A stretch of DNA of 64,000 nucleotides from Hominimerdicola alba (GCF_900109655.1 NZ_FOAT01000007.1:62001-126000), one strand, 5' to 3'; positions 41,645 through 51,412 are shown, numbered from the stretch's first letter. The notes: generated by a model from the letters alone, not told the origin. Made by a program: numbers and translations.

Positions 41645-43375
41645 TTACTTTTCCGTCTCCCATTCAAGACCCTTGGCGCGGGTAAATGCTCTCGTTTCTT
41701 TCATTGGCATGGGTTTGCCGAAGAAGAATCCCTGGGCACGTTCACAGCCTGCTTTTTTCAGGAATTCATAGTGATCGAGAGTCTCAACGCCCTCGCACAG
41801 GGGCTGCAGGGACATTCCCCTTGCGCCTTCCATTATATAGCTCATGAGAGTTCCCGTCTTGGGATTGCGGTCAAAGCTTCTCAGGAAGATGAGGTCGAGT
41901 TTGAGGACATCGAAATCGTACTCGGCTATGGTATTCAGCGAGGAATACCCGCTGCCGAAATCATCCAGCCATATCTGGTAGCCCATATTTCTCATTTTTT
42001 CGCACTCGCTCTTTATATAGCCCACATTATCGTTGAGTGCGCTCTCGGTTATCTCAATATCGAGCATATCCCTGGGGACACCGTACTCTGTCCTTGTATT
42101 TTCGATTATCCCAAAGATATCGCAGAGCTCAAAATCAAGACGCGAGATATTAAGTGATACGGGAACTACGGGCTCCCCTGCGTCCACAAGATCTTTGTAG
42201 TCCATGCACACTTTTTTAACCACGAACCTGTCAACTATATGTATAAGGTGGAACTGTTCCAGCGTTTCGACGAAATCACTGGGCAGAAGCAGACCTATCT
42301 TGGGGTCTTCCCAGCGAACGAGGGCTTCATATCCGCATATCTTTCCTGTCTTCACCCTGATGACGGGCTGATAGTACACTTTTATGTACTCTTTCTCGAC
42401 TGCTTCTTCTATGTGATCTACAACGTACTGCTGTCTGCGCAGACGATCTCTGAGCATTTCATCGTATATGCAGTAGTTGACATCGTGCCTGTTTTTCACG
42501 CTGTTGCAGGCAAGTCTTGCGTGGTCGCAGGCAAGACCGACTTCGGGATAGCGGTCATCAAGGAAATATATTCCCGCCTTGACCCTGACCTTTTTATTAA
42601 GGTCTTCGGTCAGCAGCATACGCTTATATACTTCTTCCACGCGGGCGATGACTTCTTCCCTGCCAACGGTATCACATACGAAGAAATGGTCATCGGAGAA
42701 CCTTGCGACAGTTGCGCCCTCAAAGGTATCGCTGATAGTTTTTGCCAGGTCGCACAGCAGTTCATCACCCAGCTTGAAGCCGTGGCGCTCGTTATACAGC
42801 TTGAAATTCGGGATATCAAACTGCACAAAGGAAAGAGCCTGCCGCCTGCCGTAGGGTGACTGGAGCATATTTTGTATCTTCTGGTAGAAGAATGACATAT
42901 TGAACAGCCCTGTCAGCGGGTCGGTATTCTGGTCTGCGGAGAGTATCTCCGCTTCGGCAAAGGAATTTCTGCTGCGGTTGTAATACTCGTTTCTGTCCAC
43001 ATCGACTATGAAAACAAAGTAAAAGCTCCTGCCGTTCTTCCAGTGCAGGATATGCCCGAAATCTTCGATATAACGCACTTCGCCGTCACGGGTAAGTATT
43101 CGGTAGCGGACGTAGTCATGGCGTTTTTCGACGAATACGGTCTGCGCCTTGATCTGGTTCTCTATCTTTTGCAGATCATCTGGATGCACCATACCCTTGA
43201 ATGATCCGCCCACATGGTCAATGAACTCCTCATAGTCATCACAGCCATACAGATGTACTATGTTCTTATCTGCAAATAGTATCTTCTCATCTCCGTCAGC
43301 TTCATATATAAAGAACCCGCCGGGCAGTCCCGTAGGTATCATGCCGCCTTCGATCTGATAATATTTCTCTTCCAA
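41645..43375 (-). CDS. Cyclic-di-GMP phosphodiesterase (PAS, degenerate GGDEF, EAL)
   Basis: A 576-residue cytoplasmic protein: PAS-like sensor (about 15-130), GGDEF domain (about 145-300) whose signature is SDDHF (227-231) instead of GGDEF, so it cannot make cyclic-di-GMP, and an EAL domain (about 310-570) with the expected metal and catalytic residues: YEALVRW (Glu 345), SLNIS (Asn 404), IEITES (Glu 437), LDDFGSG (Asp 466, Asp 467), KLD (Lys 488) and CEGVET (Glu 523). Predicted to hydrolyse cyclic-di-GMP in response to a PAS input. TTG start preceded by AAAGGGG. Through its product it could switch the riboswitch at 17094. Confidence 0.9.
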   Translation of the reverse strand: MEEKYYQIEGGMIPTGLPGGFFIYEADGDEKILFADKNIVHLYGCDDYEEFIDHVGGSFKGMVHPDDLQKIENQIKAQTVFVEKRHDYVRYRILTRDGEVRYIEDFGHILHWKNGRSFYFVFIVDVDRNEYYNRSRNSFAEAEILSADQNTDPLTGLFNMSFFYQKIQNMLQSPYGRRQALSFVQFDIPNFKLYNERHGFKLGDELLCDLAKTISDTFEGATVARFSDDHFFVCDTVGREEVIARVEEVYKRMLLTEDLNKKVRVKAGIYFLDDRYPEVGLACDHARLACNSVKNRHDVNYCIYDEMLRDRLRRQQYVVDHIEEAVEKEYIKVYYQPVIRVKTGKICGYEALVRWEDPKIGLLLPSDFVETLEQFHLIHIVDRFVVKKVCMDYKDLVDAGEPVVPVSLNISRLDFELCDIFGIIENTRTEYGVPRDMLDIEITESALNDNVGYIKSECEKMRNMGYQIWLDDFGSGYSSLNTIAEYDFDVLKLDLIFLRSFDRNPKTGTLMSYIMEGARGMSLQPLCEGVETLDHYEFLKKAGCERAQGFFFGKPMPMKETRAFTRAKGLEWETEK

Positions 43376-43477
43376 ACTGATTACCCCTTTCTGCCATACT
43401 TTATAAAAAACACAACATCAGCACCAATGCTGATATACATAAATGACATAAGCTTATATGTCCCATACCATAAACAT

Positions 43478-43506
43478 ATAATAACAGAAAATTCAAATAA
43501 AATCAA
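43478..43506 (-). promoter_or_regulatory. Promoter of the EAL protein gene
   Basis: Minus-strand TTGATT (43501-43506) and TATTAT (43478-43483) with a 17-bp spacer; leader of about 95 nt. The rest of 43510-43840 is AT-rich with no gene and no clear promoter for the ABC operon. Confidence 0.6.
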
Positions 43507-43849
43507 GATATTATCAAAAGTTTGTATAATATTTCCACATAAGTTTGTGCAATTTTTTGGCAGCGGGTTCAGGAGATCATAAGGTTCAGTTCGTGATCGG
43601 GGTGAGTAGATCCTGTGTAAAAGCGCAGTTATTCAGCTGATACACTTTACAATCATTTAAAAATATGGTATTATTATTTATATCAGATATCCTGCCTCTT
43701 TGTTCTTTTTCGAGCTTTTTCATGAGTTAAAGATTATTTTAGAATTGATATGCTATCATATAGACACAGAAAAGGACAGTGCATTCGGTCAGCACTCACA
43801 CCATACTGTGCAGACCAAGCACAAGACAATAGAAAAGGGGCAATGAATC

Positions 43850-46210
43850 ATGTTTTTCAGAATTTTGAAAAAAGACCTGAAACGTAAAAAGACGATGAAT
43901 ATCATACTTCTGCTGTTCATCATACTCTGTTCGATGTTTGCGGCGGCGAGTGTCAACAACATCATCGCGGTAACAGGCGGTATCGACCATTATTTTGATA
44001 TGGCAAACGTGCCTGATATCAGTGTTACGCTTAGCAAGAAAAACGATGAGTTTGAAAAGGAACTGAATGAGCTCCCCTCGATAAAGGAGATAAAGACCGA
44101 GAAATATTTTGAGATCACAAGCTCAAAGTCATTTATACACAACGGAGTAAGGCTCACAAATTTCATCAATCCAGCAAACCTGTTAGCCGATACCGATATG
44201 GCGCTGAACTATTTCGATAAAGACAACAACATCATCGAAAGTGTTGAAAAGGGCACATTCTATGCAACTATCCCCTTCACTGACGATACTGATATCAAGG
44301 GCGGCGATGATATTACCGTAAGGCTTGACGGTAAAGAGCTTACTCTAAAGTATATGGGCTATTTCAAGGGAGCATTATTCTCCACAGAACCCTCAGCAAG
44401 CCCGATGCTTCTTGTCAATCCTGCGGATTATTCCACACTGAAAGAGTACGGCGCTTCGCAAAGTATGCTCGGTGATGGAAAGAGGCTTTATATAAATACA
44501 AGCGACACAGATGCCATAGAGGAACTTGCAGAACAGTATGACAGCGTATATGCTTCAACAAGAGAGCAACACAGGAGCCTTTATCTTTATGATATGCTGA
44601 CGGCTTATATCATGATGGCTATAAGCATAGTGCTGATGATAACCGCATTCGTTGTGCTGAGGTTTACAATAGGCTTCACCATAGCTGAGGAATTCCGCGA
44701 GATAGGTGTTATGAAAGCTGTGGGTATACAGAGCGGCAGCATACGCGGTATGTATATCATAAAATATCTTGCCATATCCGTTGCAGGTGCGCTGATAGGA
44801 TTTATCTGTTCGATGCCACTGCAGGATATGATGATGAAGACAGTATCCAAAAACATGGTGCTTGGCAGTGAAAACGGCTCGGTAATGGGAGCTGTGAGCT
44901 GTGTGGGCGTTGTGACTGTGATACTTATATTCTGCTATATTTGTACACGCAGGGTTAAGAAGCTTTCACCCATCGATGCAGTGCGCAACGGTCAGACAGG
45001 TGAACGATTCGGCAGAAGAAGCATGATACATCTTGGCAGTTCAAAGCTGCCCTCAACAGGGTTTATGGCACTCAACGATGTTATGAGTGCGCCTAAGAGG
45101 TTCGGGCTGATAACACTGATATTTGCACTTTGTATGCTGATAGTTACGCTGATGTCAAACTTTGCGCTGACACTCAAAAGCGAAAAGATACTGTGGGCAT
45201 TTACTATCCCCGAAAGTGAAGCGCACATAATGGACGCTGAGATGATCGGAAAACTGTTCGGCGATGATAAAGATGCCTGCAATAAACTGATATCAGATGT
45301 GAGCGATACCCTTGAAAAGGAGGGTATACAGGGACAGGTATCTGTATCCGTCGGAAAGAACTGCAAGTCATATTACAAGGACAAAACAGCCGATTTAACC
45401 TACTGGGTGAACAAGGGTGAAAATGTCAGCGAACCCCGCATAGATGAGGGCTGTGCGCCAGGCAAATCAGATGAGATAGTGCTGACGGGCTATGCCATGG
45501 ATGATCTTGGTGCGGGTATCGGCGACCGCATAAAAGCCGATTTCGACGGCGAAGAAAAAGAATTTCTCGTAACGGGAAAGTTCTCCACATTTATGGGCAG
45601 CGGTCACACGGCTCTGTTATATAATGATGTAGAGTTTGCTTCTCCCAACAGTGCCAGCGGAATACAGATACATTTTGACGGTTCACCCGACAAGGAGACC
45701 ATTAATAAAAATATCGACAAGCTGAGAGAGGTATTTGATACCGACAAGATATACAACACATCGGACATGATAAAACAAATGACAGGTATATCGGATACGC
45801 TAAACACCATCAAGAAAATGATGATGATACTTACTGCCATAGTTACAGCCATGATAGTTGTGCTTATGGAGAGAAGCTTTATCTCAAAGGAAAAGAGCGA
45901 GATAGCGCTGATGAAAGCGGTGGGCGTATCAAGCAGGAGCATAATCGCACAGCACACGCTGAGATTCGTTATGGTCTCGGTGATCGCCTGTATAGTATCT
46001 CTGGCGGCGCTTATGCCCATAAGCAATATCATAATGGATTTTGTATGCTCAATGATCGGTGATATCTCGGGTATGAAATGCGACATCGACCCCATAGAGA
46101 TATTCGTCATCTGCCCCGTAATGCTTATACTTGTAACGACTATCGGCGCTATGCTGACTGCACTTTACACAAGAACTATCAGGGCGAGTGACACAGCTTC
46201 CATCGAATAA
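43850..46210 (+). CDS. FtsX-like ABC transporter permease
   Basis: A 786-residue membrane protein with an N-terminal helix (about 16-36), a large external domain (about 40-240), three helices with the FtsX signature IAEEFREIGVMKAVG, a second helix and external domain (about 415-640), and a second FtsX core with KEKSEIALMKAVGVSS and three helices. This two-core layout belongs to macrolide/peptide-type ABC exporters and lipoprotein-release permeases. AAAAGGGG precedes the ATG. The ATPase gene follows after 14 bp and a two-component system lies 0.35 kb further, suggesting antimicrobial-peptide or envelope-stress export. Confidence 0.9.
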   Translation: MFFRILKKDLKRKKTMNIILLLFIILCSMFAAASVNNIIAVTGGIDHYFDMANVPDISVTLSKKNDEFEKELNELPSIKEIKTEKYFEITSSKSFIHNGVRLTNFINPANLLADTDMALNYFDKDNNIIESVEKGTFYATIPFTDDTDIKGGDDITVRLDGKELTLKYMGYFKGALFSTEPSASPMLLVNPADYSTLKEYGASQSMLGDGKRLYINTSDTDAIEELAEQYDSVYASTREQHRSLYLYDMLTAYIMMAISIVLMITAFVVLRFTIGFTIAEEFREIGVMKAVGIQSGSIRGMYIIKYLAISVAGALIGFICSMPLQDMMMKTVSKNMVLGSENGSVMGAVSCVGVVTVILIFCYICTRRVKKLSPIDAVRNGQTGERFGRRSMIHLGSSKLPSTGFMALNDVMSAPKRFGLITLIFALCMLIVTLMSNFALTLKSEKILWAFTIPESEAHIMDAEMIGKLFGDDKDACNKLISDVSDTLEKEGIQGQVSVSVGKNCKSYYKDKTADLTYWVNKGENVSEPRIDEGCAPGKSDEIVLTGYAMDDLGAGIGDRIKADFDGEEKEFLVTGKFSTFMGSGHTALLYNDVEFASPNSASGIQIHFDGSPDKETINKNIDKLREVFDTDKIYNTSDMIKQMTGISDTLNTIKKMMMILTAIVTAMIVVLMERSFISKEKSEIALMKAVGVSSRSIIAQHTLRFVMVSVIACIVSLAALMPISNIIMDFVCSMIGDISGMKCDIDPIEIFVICPVMLILVTTIGAMLTALYTRTIRASDTASIE

Positions 46211-46224
46211 GGGAGGAAACATAA

Positions 46225-46995
46225 ATGAAAACTGTTTTGCAGGCGAAAGGTCTTTGCAAGACTTACATAGTGAACAAGCGACAGAACAATGTACTGAAAA
46301 ATATCGACCTCACCATTGAAGAGGGGGAGATGGTGGCAGTGATGGGTCCGTCGGGCTCGGGAAAAAGCACACTGCTCTACTGCCTTTCGGGCATGGACAG
46401 GGTAACTGCGGGCAAGGTGGATTTCTGCGGAAAAGAGATGACCGAGCTGAACGAAAAGGAACTGGCTTCCCTGAGACTTGACGAGATGGGATTCATATTC
46501 CAGCAGATGTACATGATGAAAAATCTTTCGGTGCTGGATAATATAATCCTGCCTGCGGTAAAATCCAAAAAGAACACCGAGAGCCGCAAACAGACCGAAG
46601 AACGCGGACGAGCACTTATGCGCAAGCTGGGCATCGACGATATCGGGAACAACGATATCAACGAAGTATCGGGCGGACAATTGCAGAGAGCCTGCATTTG
46701 CAGGAGCATGATAAATTCTCCGAAAATGATATTCGCCGACGAGCCCACAGGCGCTCTCAACCGCGCGACCTCGGATGAAGTTATGGACGAACTGACCAAG
46801 CTAAACAGCGAGGGCACCACAGTTATGTGCGTCACCCATGACCCGAAAGTCGCCGCAAAGTGCAGCAGAGTCCTCTACATAGTAGACGGCGGTATCGTAG
46901 GCGAAAAAATGCTCGGCAAGCTGGGCGACAGCAAGGAAACTCTGCGGGACAGAGAAAGAGACCTGAACAACTGGCTGATGGAACAAGGCTGGTAA
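46225..46995 (+). CDS. ABC transporter ATP-binding protein (MacB/LolD-type)
   Basis: A 256-residue ATPase partner for the permease. Walker A GPSGSGKST (about 41-49), Q-loop FIFQQMYMMKNL, signature VSGGQLQRA, Walker B MIFADEPTGAL and the switch His in VTHDPKVAAK are all intact. The type (LolD/MacB/BceA) powers mechanotransmission rather than classical transport. GGGAGGAAACATAA precedes the ATG. The C-terminal tail after the switch His is about 45 residues and includes a charged helix. Confidence 0.93.
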   Translation: MKTVLQAKGLCKTYIVNKRQNNVLKNIDLTIEEGEMVAVMGPSGSGKSTLLYCLSGMDRVTAGKVDFCGKEMTELNEKELASLRLDEMGFIFQQMYMMKNLSVLDNIILPAVKSKKNTESRKQTEERGRALMRKLGIDDIGNNDINEVSGGQLQRACICRSMINSPKMIFADEPTGALNRATSDEVMDELTKLNSEGTTVMCVTHDPKVAAKCSRVLYIVDGGIVGEKMLGKLGDSKETLRDRERDLNNWLMEQGW

Positions 46996-46999
46996 AAAA

Positions 47000-47319
47000 A
47001 TCCCCCGCCGCCTATTGCTGTTAATGGTATATTATCCTACGAACTGTGTGGTTTATTGAGGAAGACCCTTTTGAAAAAGGGTCCTCCTCAAACTCCTCCC
47101 CGAAAACTTTTAACTCTTTTGGGCAGGGGGCAGGCATCTTTATAAAGTGCACCTAGTACGGTCACTAACTGTACTTTATAGAAATAGCTGCCCCCTGCCA
47201 AAAAGAAATGAAAGTCTTTGGAAAGGGGTCTGGGGAATAACCTTTCTTCAGAAAGGTTTTCCCCAGTAAGTCGCGCAGTACGTAAGATGACCTGCCATTA
47301 ACAGCAATGGGCGGGGGAT
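47000..47319. repeat. 320-bp nested palindromic region
   Basis: Outer arms of about 25 nt (47000-47027 with 47295-47319; shared core ATTGCTGTTAATGG) enclose three inner hairpins: GACCCTTTT/AAAAGGGTC near 47065-47085, a 12-bp GGCAGGGGGCAG/CTGCCCCCTGCC stem (47122-47133 with 47188-47199) extended by ATAAAGT/ACTTTAT, and AACCTTTC/GAAAGGTT near 47250-47270. It is non-coding on both strands and lies between the ABC operon and the two-component system. It could be a MITE-like element, a structured RNA, or both. Confidence 0.65.
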
Positions 47320-47341
47320 ATTATGCTTTAGGGGTGATATT

Positions 47342-48004
47342 ATGACTGATATACTTATAGTTGAAGATGACAGGGAGTTAGCTTCGCTTTTGACAGATTT
47401 TCTGCGGGCTGAGGGATATACTGTATCGGCGGTGGACAGCGGTGACAGGGCAATACAGCTGTTTGAGAGGTATGGTGCGAAGCTCGTGGTGCTGGACATA
47501 AATCTGCCTGATGTGAACGGGTTTGCGGTGTGTTCAAAGCTTCGGGAGCAGGCGGACACGCCGATACTGATAGTCAGCTGCCGCACGGACAAAGATGACA
47601 AGCTTATCGGCTTTGACCTTGGGGCGGACGATTACATCGAGAAGCCCTACGATATAGATATACTGCTTGCAAAGATCAAAGGCATATTCAAGCGTAGATA
47701 TCAGGTGGATATACTCTGCGCGGACGGAGTGACCCTGAACCTTGCTGACCGCACTGCGGAGATAGACGGCGAAAAGACCGAGCTCACGGTAAAAGAATTC
47801 GACCTGCTGACACTGCTGGTGCAGAACAAGGACAAGGTCATGAAAAAGGAGTATCTCTTCAACAGCGTGTGGGGCAGTGACAGCGATTCAGAGATGCAGA
47901 CGCTCCATGTGCATATCAACCGCCTGCGGCAGAAACTTGGGGACGACCCGAAAAATGCAAAACGCCTGCTGACGGTGTGGGGCGTGGGGTATAAGTTCGT
48001 ATGA
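47342..48004 (+). CDS. OmpR/PhoB family response regulator
   Basis: A 220-residue regulator: receiver domain (1-118) with acidic pocket EDD (8-10), phospho-acceptor Asp 52 in VVLDINLPD and switch Lys in EKPYD; winged-helix DNA-binding domain (about 128-218) ending VWGVGYKF. Overlaps the kinase gene by 4 bp (ATGA). Probably controls the upstream ABC exporter. Confidence 0.94.
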   Translation: MTDILIVEDDRELASLLTDFLRAEGYTVSAVDSGDRAIQLFERYGAKLVVLDINLPDVNGFAVCSKLREQADTPILIVSCRTDKDDKLIGFDLGADDYIEKPYDIDILLAKIKGIFKRRYQVDILCADGVTLNLADRTAEIDGEKTELTVKEFDLLTLLVQNKDKVMKKEYLFNSVWGSDSDSEMQTLHVHINRLRQKLGDDPKNAKRLLTVWGVGYKFV

Positions 48005-49218
48005 GCACCTTCAAGAAACTCTTCATCGCTGTAACTGCGCTGTTCATATTACTCACGGTGATATTGAATATGGCGCTGATAAGGCAGGCTGATTCTCCCA
48101 CAGGTATTTACCGCGTGGAAGCTAAGCGCCTGGCGGATGATATCGAGGAAAGGGGCAGTTATGACCTCGGCGATTACCCTCACCTTACGGGAGTTTTCAC
48201 CGAAGATGACGGCGACCTTTATATTTCGGACGAGCAGTATGTCATCATCGAGGCGGCTGGCAAGCTTTACCGCGTGGAGTATAATACCTCAGATCACAGA
48301 TCGTGGCTGCTGCTGATAAACGGCGCGCTGGCTGTGGTACTGTTGATGCTGTTCGTACTGTTTAGGTATATCCGCAGGAATATTATCCTGCCTTTCGGTA
48401 GGCTGAACGATGTTCCGCAGGAGTTGGCGAGGGGAAATCTCGCGGTGCCGATACCCGAGGAGAAAAGCAGATTTTTCGGAAAATTCACCTGGGGCGTGAA
48501 TATGCTTAGGGAAAGCATCGAGGAGAACCGAACCAAGGAGATATCCATGCAGAGGGATAAAAAGCTTCTGCTGCTGTCACTTTCCCACGATATCAAAACT
48601 CCCCTTTCTGCCATAAAACTGAACGCCAAGGCACTGGCGAAAGGTCTTTACAAGGATGAACAGAAACAGCGTGAAGCGGCTGAAAGCATCAACGCCCGCG
48701 CCGATGAGATAGAGGGATTCGTCAGCAGGATAACCAAAGCTTCCAGCGAAGATTTCATGGATTTCGAGGTACATATGGGTGAGGAATTCCTCAGCGTGAT
48801 ACTTTCTCGTATAAACGAAAGGTATGCACCTCAGCTGAATATCAGCAGTACCGAATTCGTGATAGACGATTACGATGATTGTATCCTCAGCTGTGACGGC
48901 GACAGGCTGGCGGAATGTTTGCAGAACCTCATTGAGAACGCCATAAAATACGGTGACGGCAGGCTTATCGAGATATGCTTTGATACCATGGACGGCTGTA
49001 AACTCATCACGGTGAAGAACACAGGCTGTACCCTTGAAGCAAAGGAACTTCCCCAGATATTTGAAAGCTTCCACCGCGGCAGCAACGCCGAAAAAGCCAA
49101 GGGCAGCGGACTGGGACTTTTCATCTGCCGCAAGCTGATAACGCTTATGGGCGGCGAGGTATATGCGGATATCAAGGACGAATGCTTCCTTGTGACGCTG
49201 GTGGTCAGGCTTGCATAA
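48001..49218 (+). CDS. Sensor histidine kinase
   Basis: A 405-residue membrane kinase: helix (about 6-26), external sensor of about 75 residues (27-101), second helix (about 102-121), HAMP-like segment, HisKA with phospho-acceptor His 196 in LLSLSHDIKTPLSAIK, and a HATPase core with NLIENAIKYGDG (N box) and GSGLGLFICRKL (G box). The external sensor differs from BceS-type kinases, which have almost none, so it probably detects its ligand directly. ATGA overlap with the response regulator gene. Confidence 0.93.
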   Translation: MSTFKKLFIAVTALFILLTVILNMALIRQADSPTGIYRVEAKRLADDIEERGSYDLGDYPHLTGVFTEDDGDLYISDEQYVIIEAAGKLYRVEYNTSDHRSWLLLINGALAVVLLMLFVLFRYIRRNIILPFGRLNDVPQELARGNLAVPIPEEKSRFFGKFTWGVNMLRESIEENRTKEISMQRDKKLLLLSLSHDIKTPLSAIKLNAKALAKGLYKDEQKQREAAESINARADEIEGFVSRITKASSEDFMDFEVHMGEEFLSVILSRINERYAPQLNISSTEFVIDDYDDCILSCDGDRLAECLQNLIENAIKYGDGRLIEICFDTMDGCKLITVKNTGCTLEAKELPQIFESFHRGSNAEKAKGSGLGLFICRKLITLMGGEVYADIKDECFLVTLVVRLA

Positions 49219-49244
49219 AAATAATCGAGACAGGAGAAAATATC

Positions 49245-49778
49245 ATGATTGAAGATTTTGTAAAAGTAAAAGACGTAGACAAAGAGACCATAGAGAAGTA
49301 CCGCGGCAAACTGCCCGATGAATATCTGGAGATATGGCAGGAACATGGCTACTGCACATTCTATAACGGCTATCTGAAGATAATTGACCCCGAAGAATAC
49401 CAGGCGCTGATTGAAAGATCCTATTTTATGGGGAACGTTTCGATACCTATAATGGCTACAGCTTTCGGTGATATTTTAACATGGGAGAAAGACAATTATG
49501 TAGGCATCGTCAAATACAGATACGGTGACAATGATATTATAGAATCGGGCTTCAAGTACTTTATGATGGATCTTGAGTTCGGTGAACTTGATGAAGAATT
49601 TTTCACTATCGAACAATACGATGAAGCAGTAGAAAAATACGGCGAACTTGAATATGACGAATGTTTCGGGTATGTTCCTCTGCTTGCACTGGGCGGAAAT
49701 GAATCTGTAAACAACCTGAAAAAAGTGAAGATGAAAGAACATATAGCACTCATCTATAACATGGTCGGTGAGATATAA
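49245..49778 (+). CDS. GAD-like/DUF1851 (T6SS Tdi1-like immunity) protein
   Basis: A 177-residue soluble acidic protein with the GAD-like N-terminus (FVKVKDVDKETIEKYRGKLP, EYLEIWQEHGYCTFYNGYLKI) and a DUF1851 C-terminus (AFGDILTWEKDNYVGIVKYR). Families of this kind serve as immunity proteins to ADP-ribosylating or nuclease toxins. No toxin gene adjoins it, so it may be an orphan immunity gene. AGGAGAAAATATC precedes ATG 49245. It follows the kinase gene by 26 bp and may be co-transcribed. Confidence 0.75.
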   Translation: MIEDFVKVKDVDKETIEKYRGKLPDEYLEIWQEHGYCTFYNGYLKIIDPEEYQALIERSYFMGNVSIPIMATAFGDILTWEKDNYVGIVKYRYGDNDIIESGFKYFMMDLEFGELDEEFFTIEQYDEAVEKYGELEYDECFGYVPLLALGGNESVNNLKKVKMKEHIALIYNMVGEI

Positions 49779-49810
49779 GATATCTGCCGATGTCAGCAAG
49801 AAAAAAATCT

Positions 49811-49846
49811 GAGGGAGATCCTTGTCAAAAGGGTCTCCCTCGATTT
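49811..49846 (+). terminator. Terminator after the immunity-like gene
   Basis: GAGGGAGA (49811-49818) pairs with TCTCCCTC (49834-49841), extended by CC/GG inside, followed by GATTTT. Convergent with the GH39 gene. Confidence 0.8.
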
Positions 49847-49861
49847 TACATATAGTTTGTA

Positions 49862-51352
49862 TCAGTGGAAAGATAAAACTTTGTCGTAGTCGTAGCCGCG
49901 GTCTGGGGTGAAAGTGCGTGGGGTGATTTCAAAATATACCACGCCGTTTCTTTTGGCAGTCAGGGAGATATCTGCACTTCCCTGTTCTGCGCTTATCACA
50001 TCACTGCCGAAAAGGGGCTTTGCGGAAGCGCGGAGAAGTTCGGTCTGGGCTTTGGTGAGATATGGGGGTTCGCCCATATCGTGCCAGAGTTTAAGGGGAT
50101 TGCAGGTATCCTCGTCAACCGTCTTGGTGATGAGAGTATATTCGCCATCTGCGGAGAATGTGAATGTGCGGGTGAAGTCTTCGCTGTCGATATTCCACAA
50201 AATGCCTGCGAAACCTTTGTCGGACTTAACGATGACTGCGGTATCATCGCGGAATATGCATTCGGTGCCGAATTCTTTCAGCTTTTTGAAGAACGCAAAG
50301 GTGTAGAAAGTGGGCTTGGGGATACAGCCGTTTGCCACCAGACCAAATCCGCCGTGGAAAGGTGTGAAAGGCACGCCCTGCTCTTCAAAAACATCACCGA
50401 ATGTCCAGTAGGAATAGGAAGTATTCATATCACCCAGATGGGAGAGCTGACCTGCGAGATACGCCGCATTCAGGTTGGTATCGTGGATAACGCCCTTGGG
50501 AGTGTATGAAGTACTGAACTCGGTTATGTGTATGGGCAGACCCTTGAACTCGTCAAAGCTTTCAACAATATCGCGGGTAGTCTGCAAGTTGGAAAGCCTT
50601 TCCTCGGGATCCTGAAGAGTTGAATAATCGTAGTGACCTATGCGCTCGGGGAATTCAACGGTGTAGTGGTGGCGGGTGACAGCATCGGGCTTGATGCCGT
50701 TATCGCGGCAGAATTCAAGAAATTTCCTTATCCATTCTTCGTCATTTACGCCGCATATTGCGGGTCCGCCCACCTGAAAACGCTCGTCGTAAGCCTTGAT
50801 GGCGGTGAAAGTTTCCTTGAAGAGCCTGAAATACTCTTCCATGTCAGCCTTGTACCAGAATCCCGGAAGATTGGGCTCGTTCCAGACTTCGATATTCCAG
50901 CCCAGAACTTCCTCGCCATAGCGGGTGCGGAGATGTTTCAGCAGTGCGATGACCATATCTGTCCACTGCTTGTAATCCTTGGGCGGAGTGGTGTTGCCTT
51001 TCCAGTAAAAGACGGTCTGGGTGCCGCTCGCCATTTTATCGGGCATGAAGCCAAGCTCCAAAAACGGACGTATGCCCAGTTCGATATAGCTGTCAAAAAT
51101 GCGGTCGATGTAGGTGTAGTTGTATTCTACCTTTGTAACGCCGTCTTCCTCGTACTCCTGATATATAGCCACATCATCACAGAACAGACCATGTCCGCGG
51201 ATATTTTTGAAGCCTATCTCCTGCTGAACGAGTTTCAGCTGTTCAAGATATTCAGCAGTAAGCGCCAGACCAAGTCTGCCTGTTCCGACACAATAATCGA
51301 CATTGTTGTTGAAAGGTACATTGTTATTTATATCAATAACTGTTTTTGCCAT
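49862..51352 (-). CDS. xynB: GH39 beta-xylosidase
   Basis: A 496-residue cytoplasmic glycosidase (no signal peptide) of family GH39: TIM barrel (about 5-345) followed by a beta-sandwich. Acid/base Glu 159 is in EVWNEPNLPGFW and nucleophile Glu 278 in IHITEFSTSY, at the spacing of characterised clostridial xylosidases. It would cleave imported xylo-oligosaccharides. AGGAGGAATACCC precedes the ATG. It follows the sugar ABC permease genes with a terminator-like hairpin between them, so it may be expressed at a lower level than the transporter. Confidence 0.93.
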   Translation of the reverse strand: MAKTVIDINNNVPFNNNVDYCVGTGRLGLALTAEYLEQLKLVQQEIGFKNIRGHGLFCDDVAIYQEYEEDGVTKVEYNYTYIDRIFDSYIELGIRPFLELGFMPDKMASGTQTVFYWKGNTTPPKDYKQWTDMVIALLKHLRTRYGEEVLGWNIEVWNEPNLPGFWYKADMEEYFRLFKETFTAIKAYDERFQVGGPAICGVNDEEWIRKFLEFCRDNGIKPDAVTRHHYTVEFPERIGHYDYSTLQDPEERLSNLQTTRDIVESFDEFKGLPIHITEFSTSYTPKGVIHDTNLNAAYLAGQLSHLGDMNTSYSYWTFGDVFEEQGVPFTPFHGGFGLVANGCIPKPTFYTFAFFKKLKEFGTECIFRDDTAVIVKSDKGFAGILWNIDSEDFTRTFTFSADGEYTLITKTVDEDTCNPLKLWHDMGEPPYLTKAQTELLRASAKPLFGSDVISAEQGSADISLTAKRNGVVYFEITPRTFTPDRGYDYDKVLSFH

Positions 51353-51363
51353 TGGGTATTCCT

Positions 51364-51402
51364 CCTAAAAAGACACCGCCTGCGCCCGCAGACGGTGTCT
51401 TT
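51364..51402 (-). terminator. Intercistronic hairpin before GH39
   Basis: AAAGACACCG (51369-51378) pairs with CGGTGTCTTT (51393-51402), extended by CTGCG/CGCAG inside; on the minus strand a TTTTT run follows and merges into the GH39 ribosome binding site. It is placed for partial termination. Confidence 0.8.
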
Positions 51403-51412
51403 AAACATAATA

